Source of the DNA: Salipaludibacillus agaradhaerens
GTDB taxonomy: Bacteria > Bacillota > Bacilli > Bacillales > Salisediminibacteriaceae
NCBI RefSeq assembly: GCF_002019735.1
Contig: NZ_KV917378.1
Coordinates: 2,444,869 to 2,508,868 of the forward strand
Reading direction: 5' to 3'
DNA length: 64,000 nucleotides
A model generated the notes under the pieces. The model saw only the letters and a list, made by a program, of their open reading frames with translations, was not told where the DNA came from and searched no databases. Shown one piece after another: positions 54,234 to 62,889 of the stretch. A program made the translations under genes and the position numbers. Position 1 is the stretch's first letter. Every line of letters starts with the position of its first letter.

Positions 54234-54650
54234 ATGAGAAAGATATTAATCGGTACTTTATTAACAGTTATCATTATTTTTATTGGTGTAAATGCTTTTT
54301 CAGATAGTGACTATAAATCAGATGGTCTTAACATTAATAATACTTACGTGGATGGATCAACGGAGTTGGTCACTGACATCAGCGTTTCAGGAAACCTGTT
54401 ACAAAATAAAAAAATTCAGTTCAAGGTATTGTTGGAAGCAAATAATGTTATAAGTCTGACGAAGGAAGAGAATACAAGTGATATGACTTTAAACATTACA
54501 ACTAAGAATGGGGATATCATTTTTTCAGAAACAATAATCGAAAGCCATGGCTTCTCTTTTGACGCAGTCGCTGGAGAAGGAGAATTAGAGTTGGAATTAA
54601 GCGATGGCGATCATGAATTTGAGATAATGATTAATGGAGAAAATCAATGA
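54234..54650 (+). CDS. Small exported protein of a decayed ABC operon
   Basis: 138 residues: a signal or anchor helix (ILIGTLLTVIIIFIGVNAF, no lipobox), then a beta-rich acidic domain (LVTDISVSGNLLQNKKIQFK; DMTLNITTKNGDIIFSETII; GELELELSDGDHEFEIMING). No family is recognised. The ATG at 54234 follows AAGGAGGG. It lies between two ABC-2 permease remnants, and its stop overlaps the next start as ATGA, so it was part of that operon, perhaps an immunity-type surface protein (inference). Confidence 0.6.
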   Translation: MRKILIGTLLTVIIIFIGVNAFSDSDYKSDGLNINNTYVDGSTELVTDISVSGNLLQNKKIQFKVLLEANNVISLTKEENTSDMTLNITTKNGDIIFSETIIESHGFSFDAVAGEGELELELSDGDHEFEIMINGENQ

Positions 54651-55150
54651 ATGCATGGATAAAAGCAGAGAGCATCAAAATTAAAAACAATTTCCTGTTA
54701 ATTACTAGTCTAGCTTAAAACATGCTATATTCTTATCGCTAGTTTTTCACTCACAAAAGTGACTACTTTATTTAGTTGGGTTGTGCATATTTTTTTAGGT
54801 GACCCAGGCCAGTTATTTATTTCACAGATCATTTTTCAAATCGTTTCAGTGAGTCTTATTTGTTTTTTTGGGGAGAATTAGCATTTGTAGTTGCACTTTT
54901 AACTAAAAATGTTGCATTTAGTATTGGAGCACTATTTTTATTAAATGCCCTCGAACCATCACTCTATCTTTCTTTTAATGAGAATTTGCTTAAATATTTT
55001 ATAGTATTTAATCAGAAAGGGCTTTTGTCCCATATTTTCTCTAACTTAATCGAGGGTAGTTATATTATCGTACCTAAAGGTAATTATCCTTCTATTCTAT
55101 GGAGCATCCTTTACCAAGCTATATTAATTAGTGTTATCCTATTTGTTTGA
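54647..55150 (+). pseudogene. Second ABC-2 type permease, frameshifted
   Basis: Starts at the ATGA overlap with MNAWIKAESIKIKNNFLLIT, a typical ABC-2 permease N terminus, then hits a stop. The protein continues in another frame (FSLTKVTTLFSWVVHIFLGD ... QIVSVSLICFFGEN, stop) and again in a third frame (FFWGELAFVVALLTKNVAFS ... LISVILFV). At least three lesions over 500 bp show that it is inactive. Confidence 0.7.
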
Positions 55151-55188
55151 TACCAGTACAATAAAAAAAAGCCCTATAAATAGTTAAG

Positions 55189-55216
55189 GAAGCAGGGAAG
55201 CGTTCTCTGCTTTTTT
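55189..55216 (+). terminator. Terminator after ABC remnant operon
   Basis: AAGCAG / CTGCTT followed by TTTTT. Confidence 0.65.
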
Positions 55217-55530
55217 CGTGTTGGGAGAAAACTTGTTCCGATCTAAGAATCATCAACTAATCGGGTTAAGTATGGCTTTTTAGTATCTGGTCCAATCCCT
55301 TTTGAAACTTCTTTTCTAGAATGCTGACAAGGCTAGCCCTCATTGGTCACTATTAAATATAGGTTATATCCATTACCTAATACTGGTTTGGTCCATCGTT
55401 TTAAGCTGGAGGGTTAATACGTTTTCTTGACAGTATAGTGATTATGAAATTTAAAAGTATTTTTTGACTGTACGAGACTTCCAATTATAGTGTGACATGG
55501 GATTTGGAGTTACACCTTAACCGATATACC
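55217..55530. other. Intergenic, nothing recognised
   Basis: AT-rich sequence up to the distal end of array 3. No cas remnant or ORF with a ribosome binding site was seen. Confidence 0.45.
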
Positions 55531-55962
55531 ATTTCATCCACGCACTCATAAAGAGTGCGACGAAGAGAGAAGCGGTGGGAATCTGTTTACAGGTTTATTT
55601 CAATCCACGCACTCATAATGAGTGCGACATACCCTCTTTTTTCTGTTTAGGAGGGGCATAAAGTATTTCAATCCACGCACTCATAAAGAGTGCGACCGTG
55701 GTGAGTGGACAGGCAAGGAGATAACTAGCGATTTCAATCCACGCACTCATAAAGAGTGCGACTTTTATTAGGATTGGAACTGGCGAAGCTGAGAAAATAT
55801 TTCAATCCACGCACTCATAAAGAGTGCGACATGAGCTTATTAATTATGACGATGACCGCAAGCAAATTTCAATCCACGCACTCATAAAGAGTGCGACTTA
55901 GATGCGGCAATTTTGAAGATTTTAATGAGAATTTCAATCCACGCACTCATAAAGAGTGCGAC
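55531..55962 (-). CRISPR. CRISPR array 3 (type I-C, 7 repeats, 6 spacers)
   Basis: Same repeat and orientation. Starts: 55531 (31 nt, one base missing), 55597 (one change), 55665, 55731, 55799, 55866 and 55931. Spacers are 33-36 bp. No cas gene is adjacent, so it must use the Cas proteins encoded 3-12 kb away. Confidence 0.98.
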
Positions 55963-56132
55963 TGCGAAAACATCCTAATATAAGGGAATATTTCGCCCAC
56001 TTTAGGGTAAGCTTCGCTCTATCTTTATAAAAACACATCATTCCTTTTAAATCCATTACACACTTTTACATATTTCTCTCTATTTTCGGTGCGGGTCCCC
56101 TAGGGATTTTATGTGCGCTTAGGGTTCGCACC
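55963..56132 (-). promoter_or_regulatory. CRISPR leader 3
   Basis: 170 bp, almost identical to leaders 1 and 2 including the terminal inverted repeat. Homology stops right after CGCACC; no cas2 sequence follows. Confidence 0.9.
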
Positions 56133-56324
56133 AAAACTTCCCCTTTATTTTTGTCAATGTTATATTTGCAGCATAATACGCTCTTACAGTCCATAACTCA
56201 AAAAAAGTATTCTCTCTCTCTAATACCAATTTTAACACATGTTCATTCAACCCTTCTAGCATATACGTAACTCCACGATACGATATCTAACAAAGAGATC
56301 ATTGTGTCCAATTCTCACCTACCT

Positions 56325-56764
56325 GCGACTAATTTTTTTCACCCCACCCTACGGCAAGTGGCCCTGATAATTTTCCACCAAAAAACGTTTTTTCTACTTC
56401 TACTACCCCTAACTTTCAAATTCGCAATAGGACATCAGCTATGACTATGCTGCAAAACACGCTCATCATGTTCGTGAACGTGGCAACGTAATAAGTTAAT
56501 AATGATTATAGCTCATTGGGGGGGTTACTTTCCTTGTGGCACTGTTGCTTCGCTGAACGCTATTTCTTCGATGACCTCACCTGAGGCAGAGATGCCATGA
56601 AGACTTGCTTCCGTATAATCTTCCTTCTCACCTATGTAAAAAAAACAGTAGTTACGTCCAAGTACCACCAAATCGACAGATTCTTCCCAAATAGCTTTTT
56701 CCTGCTCTTCTAGCGCTTTAAATTCTCTAGATTTATTGCTCATATATACAGGAAGGGATATCAT
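56325..56764 (-). pseudogene. Decayed family A gene remnants
   Basis: Two pieces. The right piece (56525-56764) encodes 79 residues that end like family A (CFFYIGEKEDYTEASLHGIS, ASGEVIEEIAF). The left piece (56325-56420) translates as LGVVEVEKTFFGG...GPLAVGWGEKN, matching the middle of family A (KLGVVELEKTLFDW). The order is scrambled relative to an intact gene, so at least one and perhaps two copies have decayed between leader 3 and the A/B array. The rest of 56133-56524 is non-coding. Confidence 0.6.
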
Positions 56765-56896
56765 GGATTTTTTAAAATAGCGAAATATCCATAGTCACTA
56801 TTAAGCTGTTCGTCATCTGTTTATCCCTCTGTCTAATTCGGACCTTCAGTTAACTTTAGTCACTTTACCTGATAGAAAAATACCCTAGAAAGACAT

Positions 56897-57469
56897 CTAA
56901 TCTCGATAATGAACCGTTAAATCATCATCTATATAGACTTCCCCATTAACTTGTCCGTCTTTTGAAAGTCCCCTAATTGTCGTGCCAGAAAAGTCTACAC
57001 TCTCGCTTGGAATGAAATGCCATGAAAGATTGTTATTGAGAATGATATCCTGTCCACCATAGTGGGTCCCATCTTTTGTTTCGATTTCAATCTCTACCAC
57101 GTCATCAAAAATTCGACCTACGATCACAGTTGATTCTGTCAATTCACTAACGGCAGCCGTATATGGTGCTTTCTGCGGCTTATCTTTCCACCCCGCCCTA
57201 TGACTAGTGGCTCTGACAATGTCCCAGTCAAACAACGTTTTCTCTAACTCTACTACCCCTAACTTTTCACGAAACGGATGCCCCCAATGATAGGTGGCAA
57301 TAGCGTATTGCTTGTCAACCAGTTCAATATCTACTTCATACAAAAATATATTAAACTCATTTAACACTTCTTCAATGTCTTCGATGTCATCACTTTGAAA
57401 GAATATATAAGTAAAAAAAGATATTGCTACAACACAGGCTATCATGATCATATATTTTCGTTTGAGCAC
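56897..57469 (-). CDS. Family A membrane-anchored protein, copy 1
   Basis: A 190-residue protein: short basic N terminus, one hydrophobic helix (YMIMIACVVAISFFTYIFF), then an acidic extracellular domain. Family A hallmarks: a YAIATYHWG strand, the KLGVVELEKTLFDWDIV block and a C-terminal FSGTTIRGLSKDGQVNGEV segment. No lipobox or known domain. GTG at 57469, 6 bases after GGAGG, is preferred over the TTG at 57475. It follows a family B gene by 27 bp. Function unknown. Confidence 0.65.
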   Translation of the reverse strand: MLKRKYMIMIACVVAISFFTYIFFQSDDIEDIEEVLNEFNIFLYEVDIELVDKQYAIATYHWGHPFREKLGVVELEKTLFDWDIVRATSHRAGWKDKPQKAPYTAAVSELTESTVIVGRIFDDVVEIEIETKDGTHYGGQDIILNNNLSWHFIPSESVDFSGTTIRGLSKDGQVNGEVYIDDDLTVHYRD

Positions 57470-57495
57470 AAGCAACCTCCTACACCTAAATTAGT

Positions 57496-58029
57496 TTAAT
57501 TTACTTCTTCATTTTGCGGTTCTTCAAACCCTAAATCTATTAATACCTCCAAAAATCTACCATCAGCTAATCCACTTAAAATATACCTTCTAATTAAACG
57601 CTGACTTCCTAATTCACTTCCTAATTCACTTTTAGAAACAATGCTTGCATCATCATACATTTCATTTACAAGGACATGGAAAGACGAAAAATTTTCAGAA
57701 AACACCTCATTTACTGTAAGCCAGTCACCTTTTTTTATGGCCTCTTCTGGATAAACGATGACGGAATAGACCTCTGATAAATTCCTCCAACGACGTAAAG
57801 TGTCTTCTGTTTCAGCGGTTGGGATATAAACAAAATCATCACCATTCTCGTTCGTTTCGTATACATAATCTAGCTGATATTTACCGATTATATAATGGTA
57901 GTTTATAAATTCCTCTTCTTTTTCACTTTGATAGTTTTGAAAAAGCGTCAATCCAATAATGATTAAGCTCGGAATAATCATTATGATAAAGCTAATGGCA
58001 ATTTTAAGTATTGTCCCTTTTGTAAACAT
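57496..58029 (-). CDS. Family B membrane-anchored protein, copy 1
   Basis: A 177-residue protein with an N-terminal helix (IAISFIIMIIPSLIIIGLTL) and an extracellular part with the family B pattern: IIGKYQLDYVYETN, PTAETEDTLRRWRNLSEVYS, YPEEAIKKGDWLTVNEVF, and a late short helix (RYILSGLADGR). ATG at 58029 follows GGGAGTGA. An upstream ATG (58059) also has a weak site. Paired with the A gene downstream (27 bp). Function unknown. Confidence 0.65.
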   Translation of the reverse strand: MFTKGTILKIAISFIIMIIPSLIIIGLTLFQNYQSEKEEEFINYHYIIGKYQLDYVYETNENGDDFVYIPTAETEDTLRRWRNLSEVYSVIVYPEEAIKKGDWLTVNEVFSENFSSFHVLVNEMYDDASIVSKSELGSELGSQRLIRRYILSGLADGRFLEVLIDLGFEEPQNEEVN

Positions 58030-58206
58030 CTCATTGTCACTCCCGTGGTATCTACCCATTTTCAGTTACCTTTTTCATTGTAGGACTCTCTCTAAATTCA
58101 ATTACTCTACAAACTATCACTTACTCCCCATTTTGCTAATTCATTATCTTTTGCTTTCTTATACTACACCAGCTAGTTAAACGCCATTTTATTAACTACT
58201 TAGTAT

Positions 58207-58773
58207 TTAATTATTAAGGTCTAACCGCGCGCCATTAAATACGCTTTCGTCCATTTCTGCAATCACGTTACCTTCCTCATCATATGCCTTCATCACGACA
58301 TCAGATAAATTGTCATTTTCAGTTATTAGATACCATGTTCGCCCTACTATATTGTCTTCTTTAATTGTAGCCAAAAGCCCATCTGGCTCCTCTTTAAAAT
58401 ATACCTTTATATCAGACGTTTCCCCTCCCACATATCCAGTCAACACCGTGTATTGATCAAACTCCCTATAGAAAACCCCACGCGTCATGCTACGGGGAAA
58501 CCTTTCACTCGACGATTCCACCATGTCCCACTCAAACCATGACTTTGATAACGTCATGACACCAACATTTCTACTACGCCATTCGAAAATCACAATCGCA
58601 TCTGACCCACCATCTAGCATTTTAATCTCTATTATGCTTGCCTCTCCATAGACAGAACGTACTTCATCTCTAATTTGATCTTCATCACTTTTTAACGTGA
58701 CAAAAAAGAAAACAGCATACCCTAATAAGATAATAAGACCAATGATAAGGACAGTGACTAGTCGCTTTTTCAA
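58207..58773 (-). CDS. Family A membrane-anchored protein, copy 2
   Basis: 188 residues. Anchor helix VLIIGLIILLGYAVFFFVTL, then SIIEIKMLDGGSDAIVIFEW, NVGVMTLSKSWFEWDMVESS, GVFYREFDQYTVLTGYVGGE and a C-terminal TWYLITENDNLSDVVMKAYD. It belongs to a sub-branch shared with the right half of the fused copy at 62.2-62.6 kb. TTG start at 58773, 6 bases after GAGGTG. It follows a B gene by 21 bp. Confidence 0.65.
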   Translation of the reverse strand: MKKRLVTVLIIGLIILLGYAVFFFVTLKSDEDQIRDEVRSVYGEASIIEIKMLDGGSDAIVIFEWRSRNVGVMTLSKSWFEWDMVESSSERFPRSMTRGVFYREFDQYTVLTGYVGGETSDIKVYFKEEPDGLLATIKEDNIVGRTWYLITENDNLSDVVMKAYDEEGNVIAEMDESVFNGARLDLNN

Positions 58774-58794
58774 TGTAACACCTCTTTTTGTACT

Positions 58795-59247
58795 TTAATT
58801 ATTTGACTTATTAATAAAATCCTTTAATCCTGGGAGTTCTTCATCAGCAAGTATATAACTCTGGATCGTTCCTGATCGAAACCCCCTTTCTTCTCCATCA
58901 ACTTCCCCTATATTGTTCACATCCTCTATAAATTGCTCATAAGCCACTAACCAGTCATTTTGTTCTATCGCTTCTGCGGGATAATTTATTTCTGAAAAAT
59001 CCTCTGAGACCCATTTCCAGCGTTCCAGAATCTCTTGTGTAAACTCGGTAGGATATAACTCTATATGAGGTGAGTCATCAACCATGTAATAGTCACTTGA
59101 TAGATGGAAGTCACTAACAATGCTCGAATAGTATCTTAAAACCCCATTTTCCTCTCCATCTTCTTCCCTGTTCGCATAATAATGAATTGAAAAATGCGCA
59201 ATTACTAATACCGCTACTAAAATGAAAAATCGTTTATAATCACCCAC
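58795..59247 (-). CDS. Family B membrane-anchored protein, copy 2
   Basis: 150 residues, the shortest B copy. Anchor helix RFFILVAVLVIAHFSIHYYA, then VSDFHLSSDYYMVDDSPHIE, PTEFTQEILERWKWVSEDFS, INYPAEAIEQNDWLVAYEQF and a C-terminal IQSYILADEELPGLKDFI. GTG at 59247, 7 bases after AAGGAG. First gene of the leftmost A/B transcription unit. A dispersed repeat lies upstream. Confidence 0.65.
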   Translation of the reverse strand: MGDYKRFFILVAVLVIAHFSIHYYANREEDGEENGVLRYYSSIVSDFHLSSDYYMVDDSPHIELYPTEFTQEILERWKWVSEDFSEINYPAEAIEQNDWLVAYEQFIEDVNNIGEVDGEERGFRSGTIQSYILADEELPGLKDFINKSNN

Positions 59248-59352
59248 ATGGTCACTCCTTATTTAGTCATCTTCTGTTCGAACCTGTTTTCAAATGGAAG
59301 TTTTCTCAACTATCTCGTTAAGTGTTAAACCATTTTTTTAGATCGTTCACCT

Positions 59353-59512
59353 ATAGAACGAACCTTCAATTAGAGTGAGTTTTCGTACTTCTCCCACTGA
59401 TTGGCCGTTGCATGAATCAGGACATGAGCATCCGTTATATCCCATCTAAAATAGATTTATCTTTGCTCTCAATCTTGATAGCAGGAGTTTTTACGGAAGG
59501 TTATCTGATAAA
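59353..59512 (+). repeat. Dispersed element inside the A/B array
   Basis: 160 bp, ATAGAACGAACCTTCAATTA to TTATCTGATAAA, with first and third hairpins. It separates two A/B transcription units. Confidence 0.75.
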
Positions 59513-59533
59513 GAAATCAACGCAATTTTATTT

Positions 59534-59576
59534 CTTAGTCAAAGAAATGACTAAGTTCAATGTGCTTTGAACTTAG
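59534..59576. other. Two overlapping, mutually exclusive hairpins
   Basis: CTTAGTCA-AAGAAA-TGACTAAG (59534-59555) and CTAAGTTCAA...TTGAACTTAG (59551-59576) share CTAAG, so only one can form at a time. No T-run follows. Confidence 0.5.
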
Positions 59577-59666
59577 CGCTAGTAGTCTCAATTGCTTAAG
59601 CATGAATAATTAATAAAAATATGTTCTTGTGTGAGATATTTCCTACTTCACCCTTTTTTCCAGGGC

Positions 59667-60224
59667 CTACCGATGTATATTTTTAACCGCTGTAATTTCT
59701 TCAATCACTTCCCCTGATTTTGACAAACCAGTAATGGTGGCCTCAGTAAAATCATCATCTTCGCCGATGAAGAACCAGTACTTTCTCCCATAGTCATCCT
59801 CTATTAGTGTTCCAGAATAAGTATGACCGCTTGTAGATAAAATGGTAATGTCCTCTATATCGGCGTTGTCCACTCGACCTCTCAAGACAGTCTTAGCACC
59901 TAATTCTGTCAATTGGGCTTCTAGCCTATCTTCACGTGATATATGAGTGGCATGGGCACTTTTAAACTCCCACGTAAATTGTGTTTTCTCAAGTTCCATA
60001 AAAGCCAGTTTTCTATGGTGAAGAATATTGCCCCATTGATAAAAAACGATGGCATGGTCATTTTCAATAAATTCAGTATGCAGGATATAAGGTCTCTGGT
60101 TAAGTGAATGGACTTGTTCTTCAATTTGTGTTAGATCATCAGCTAGCATTTTTATCGTGACGATAAAGCCTATGATCACACTTACTATTAAAAACACGCC
60201 ACTTATAAGCTTTATTTTAGACAT
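59667..60224 (-). CDS. Family A membrane-anchored protein, copy 3
   Basis: 185 residues. Anchor helix LISGVFLIVSVIIGFIVTIK, then a domain with DHAIVFYQWGNILHHRKLAF, MELEKTQFTWEFKSAHATHI, TILSTSGHTYSGTLIEDDYG and the C-terminal YWFFIGEDDDFTEATITGLS followed by KSGEVIEEI. The C terminus is closest to the decayed copy at 56.5 kb. ATG at 60224 follows GAGAGGGA. It follows a B gene by 15 bp. No known family. Confidence 0.65.
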   Translation of the reverse strand: MSKIKLISGVFLIVSVIIGFIVTIKMLADDLTQIEEQVHSLNQRPYILHTEFIENDHAIVFYQWGNILHHRKLAFMELEKTQFTWEFKSAHATHISREDRLEAQLTELGAKTVLRGRVDNADIEDITILSTSGHTYSGTLIEDDYGRKYWFFIGEDDDFTEATITGLSKSGEVIEEITAVKNIHR

Positions 60225-60239
60225 ACACGTCCCTCTCTA

Positions 60240-60761
60240 TCACTCTAGTCCCATTTCGGATTGATAGTCTTCGTTTATACCACCACGATTACCTGTTAGA
60301 ATAAATCTCTCAATATCATCAGGATTCGGAGTAGATGCTTGAAATTCAGTATCTTCACGATATAAACGGCGAAGTCCTGCTAAACTATTTGTGAAAAACT
60401 CATTTACTGCGAACCAGTCATTTTCTTGAACAACTTCTTCTGGATAAGCCATATAGTTGATATCAGCATAATAGCGCGACACTAACTGCCACCTTTCTAG
60501 AACCTCATCCGTGTAGCCAGTTTTTACAAACGCCACATCCAGTGGTGGTTCATTGCTGTAATAAGCCACATCAAGGTAAAAGTTGTTGACCGTTGTATTA
60601 TAAGCATTTAGAATTCTCACATTCTCATCGTCCTTTGATTCTTTATTATCTAAGTAGACTTCTAAATACGTTAATCCTGCTAATATTAGAATAACCCCCA
60701 ATGTGATCATGACCCAGATATTCTTTAAACAAGTATTTAATTGCCTCATTAATTTAGTCAC
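60240..60761 (-). CDS. Family B membrane-anchored protein, copy 3
   Basis: 173 residues. Anchor helix IWVMITLGVILILAGLTYLE, then NNFYLDVAYYSNEPPLDVAF, YTDEVLERWQLVSRYYADIN, YPEEVVQENDWFAVNEFFTN, and a terminal DIERFILTGNRGGINED. GTG at 60761, 10 bases after GAGGGGG, is preferred over the ATG at 60824, which has no site. Paired with the A gene 15 bp downstream. Confidence 0.62.
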   Translation of the reverse strand: MTKLMRQLNTCLKNIWVMITLGVILILAGLTYLEVYLDNKESKDDENVRILNAYNTTVNNFYLDVAYYSNEPPLDVAFVKTGYTDEVLERWQLVSRYYADINYMAYPEEVVQENDWFAVNEFFTNSLAGLRRLYREDTEFQASTPNPDDIERFILTGNRGGINEDYQSEMGLE

Positions 60762-60980
60762 GACATTTATTCCCCCTCTCTTAAGATTGTTAAAACACGT
60801 ATGTATCGTAAAGTGCTCGGCCATTGCTCTTGTTCTCTCACATTAAAAAGTCAATGCCTACTATTATAAGGAAATTAAACGGTTGTCGTAACATCCAAAA
60901 GTCATAATGGGGGTGCACATTAGACCGATTACCGTCAATCGTGTAGTTCTAAAGACACCGTTTGACTAAAAGCCATTCAA

Positions 60981-61012
60981 AAAACTGCATCGCCTTTCCT
61001 CTCGATGCAGCT
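60981..61012 (-). terminator. Terminator after A/B unit
   Basis: CTGCATCG / CGATGCAG with TTTTTT on the minus strand, 125 bp past the copy 4 A gene. The flanking 60851-60880 shares TCAATGCCTACTATTATAAGG with 63595-63617. Confidence 0.8.
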
Positions 61013-61135
61013 TAATAACCCATGAACCATTTGAATCATTAACAATCGTTCATCCCTTTGTTTAATTAAGCTCCTTCTTCGGTTCATCCGGGGTATGAAT
61101 AACGGTTTAGACTAAGCGCCCCATCTCTACCGGCT

Positions 61136-61693
61136 TTAATTAAGCGGGTTACTGACTGATACCTCTTCAATTGTTTCTCCGTCTCCTCCGTAAACTTTTA
61201 CTGTAGCACCAGAAAAACCTTCATCCTCTACTATTAAAAACCATATGTTAAGTCCTTCTTGTTTTTCAGTAATCGTTGTTTCATATGTCCTGCCATCAGC
61301 TGTTTTCACTATAACATCATCAAAATCCGTATACATATCTCCTTTTAGAATGGTCCTTTTGGTTAGCTGTGAATGGTGGACAGCTGTTCTTCCTTCCAAA
61401 ACACCAGATCTTATTTTTTCTACACTTATGACCTTCCATCCAAATAGTGTTTTCTCCAATTCTACTACCCCTACTGCCTCGAAGGAGACCCTCTCATAAA
61501 AAGCTATGGCATAGTCTTTTTCCACCAACTCAACATGCAAAACATCGATATGCAGAGGATCTAAATCAATCACTTTGTCTTTAATTTGCTGCTCAGCGTT
61601 TATTGCACTCATCATTATAAAGTAAGTGACTACCATTAAAGTAAGGCCTAACGCTACAAAGACAAAATATTTAGCCTTTGAATCCAACATCAT
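61136..61693 (-). CDS. Family A membrane-anchored protein, copy 4
   Basis: 185 residues. Anchor helix YFVFVALGLTLMVVTYFIMM, then DYAIAFYERVSFEAVGVVEL, EKTLFGWKVISVEKIRSGVL, AVHHSQLTKRTILKGDMYTD, VKTADGRTYETTITEKQEGL and FSGATVKVYGGDGETIEEVS. Tandem ATGs at 61693/61690 follow GAGGTGA closely. It follows a B gene by 47 bp and ends before a terminator. Confidence 0.65.
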   Translation of the reverse strand: MMLDSKAKYFVFVALGLTLMVVTYFIMMSAINAEQQIKDKVIDLDPLHIDVLHVELVEKDYAIAFYERVSFEAVGVVELEKTLFGWKVISVEKIRSGVLEGRTAVHHSQLTKRTILKGDMYTDFDDVIVKTADGRTYETTITEKQEGLNIWFLIVEDEGFSGATVKVYGGDGETIEEVSVSNPLN

Positions 61694-61740
61694 GTCACCT
61701 CTTACTTTCCTCAGGAAGAACCCCTGACTCTCTTTCTCTT

Positions 61741-62226
61741 TTACTCATGACTTTCTTCCTTTAAATAATCTTTCAAATTATCCCTATCACTTAAGTTATT
61801 AGAGAATATGTAGTTTTTAATAGATCTCGGGTGTATTAGATCCGTTTTATCCGATGCTTCATATATGTCATCATAAGCAGTGAGTGTCTCTATCCATGCT
61901 CGCTCTACTTCCACCCAGTCGTTTCTTTCCACTGCTTCTGCTGGAGGATAGCTAATATCTTCAAATGCGGCTGCAACGCTCTCCCACCTCGAAAGCAGCT
62001 CCTCTGTTAACCGAGTAGGAGAAAGCTGGTCAGATTCAGGCTTTTCTGTTTGATAGTGGATATTTAATTCGAAATCCTTCGCTAGAAAAACAAGTTCATG
62101 AAAATAGTCATTCTCTTGCTTTATATGTCTGTGATGTTGGATGGCTACGAAAATCATGAACATGACAATCATAACGCTCCCACATAGCAAAAACGTGTGT
62201 GTTATCTCTTTGCTTCTATCCCTCAT
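61741..62226 (-). CDS. Family B membrane-anchored protein, copy 4
   Basis: 161 residues. Anchor helix THTFLLCGSVMIVMFMIFVA, then FLAKDFELNIHYQTEKPESD, PTRLTEELLSRWESVAAAFE, YPPAEAVERNDWVEVERAWI and a terminal SIKNYIFSNNLSDRDNLKDY. ATG at 62226, 9 bases after AAAGGAG. It overlaps the stop of the fused A gene by 11 bp. Confidence 0.65.
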   Translation of the reverse strand: MRDRSKEITHTFLLCGSVMIVMFMIFVAIQHHRHIKQENDYFHELVFLAKDFELNIHYQTEKPESDQLSPTRLTEELLSRWESVAAAFEDISYPPAEAVERNDWVEVERAWIETLTAYDDIYEASDKTDLIHPRSIKNYIFSNNLSDRDNLKDYLKEESHE

Positions 62227-62861
62227 ATATGAATGCTCCTTTCATAAGTTTTTCACTTACTATAACGTAAATGCTAATAACAGAGGCACCCCCTCTTCTC
62301 ACACAAAACGCCCCACGTAAGTTGATTAATTCCGTGATAGAAGCTGAAAGTCCTTCACGTTCTTCACCAATGTATACCTTTATGTTAGAAGTATTCCAGC
62401 CTATTTTTCCTGCCAACACTGTGTATTCATCGTACTCTCTATAAAATACCCCGTTACTCATTGAATTTGGTAATCGTTCGCTCGATGATTCCTGCATTTC
62501 CCACTCAAACCATGACTTTGATAGCGTCATGGCTCCAAGGTGGTCAAAACCCCTTTCAAAAATCACAATGGCAGACGATCCTTCATCTGACATTTTAATC
62601 TCCACTATTCTTTTCCATTTCTGCTATACCAAACATTCTCAGGTTCATGTTGCCCCATTCATAAAAAACGATGGCATAATCATCTTCAATGAACGCCACA
62701 TCGAGTACATTATAGATTGGCTCAGGGTATCTCAATGGTGTCAAGGCATTTTCTTCTAAATAGGCGCGATCGTCTACTGATACTAGGTTAATGATACCGA
62801 CAAGTAGGATAATAACAATAATTACACCACTGACCAACGTCATTTTTCTTTTTATTGACAC
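62216..62861 (-). pseudogene. Fused family A gene (two copies joined by deletion)
   Basis: Two overlapping frames. The right one (62595-62861, GTG start after AGGAG) encodes a normal family A N terminus: anchor IIVIILLVGIINLV, then IEDDYAIVFYEWGN and FGIAEMEKNSGD. The left one (62216-62605) resumes earlier in the family alignment with IVEIKMSDEGSSAIVIFE and continues GAMTLSKSWFEWEMQESSSE, close to copy 2. So one segment (strand plus LEK/LSK block) occurs twice, showing that two A genes were joined with loss of the material between them. The C-terminal 35 residues no longer match. Unlikely to be functional. Confidence 0.65.
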
Positions 62862-62889
62862 TCTTTTTCTCCTCTCTGCATGTGAATAG

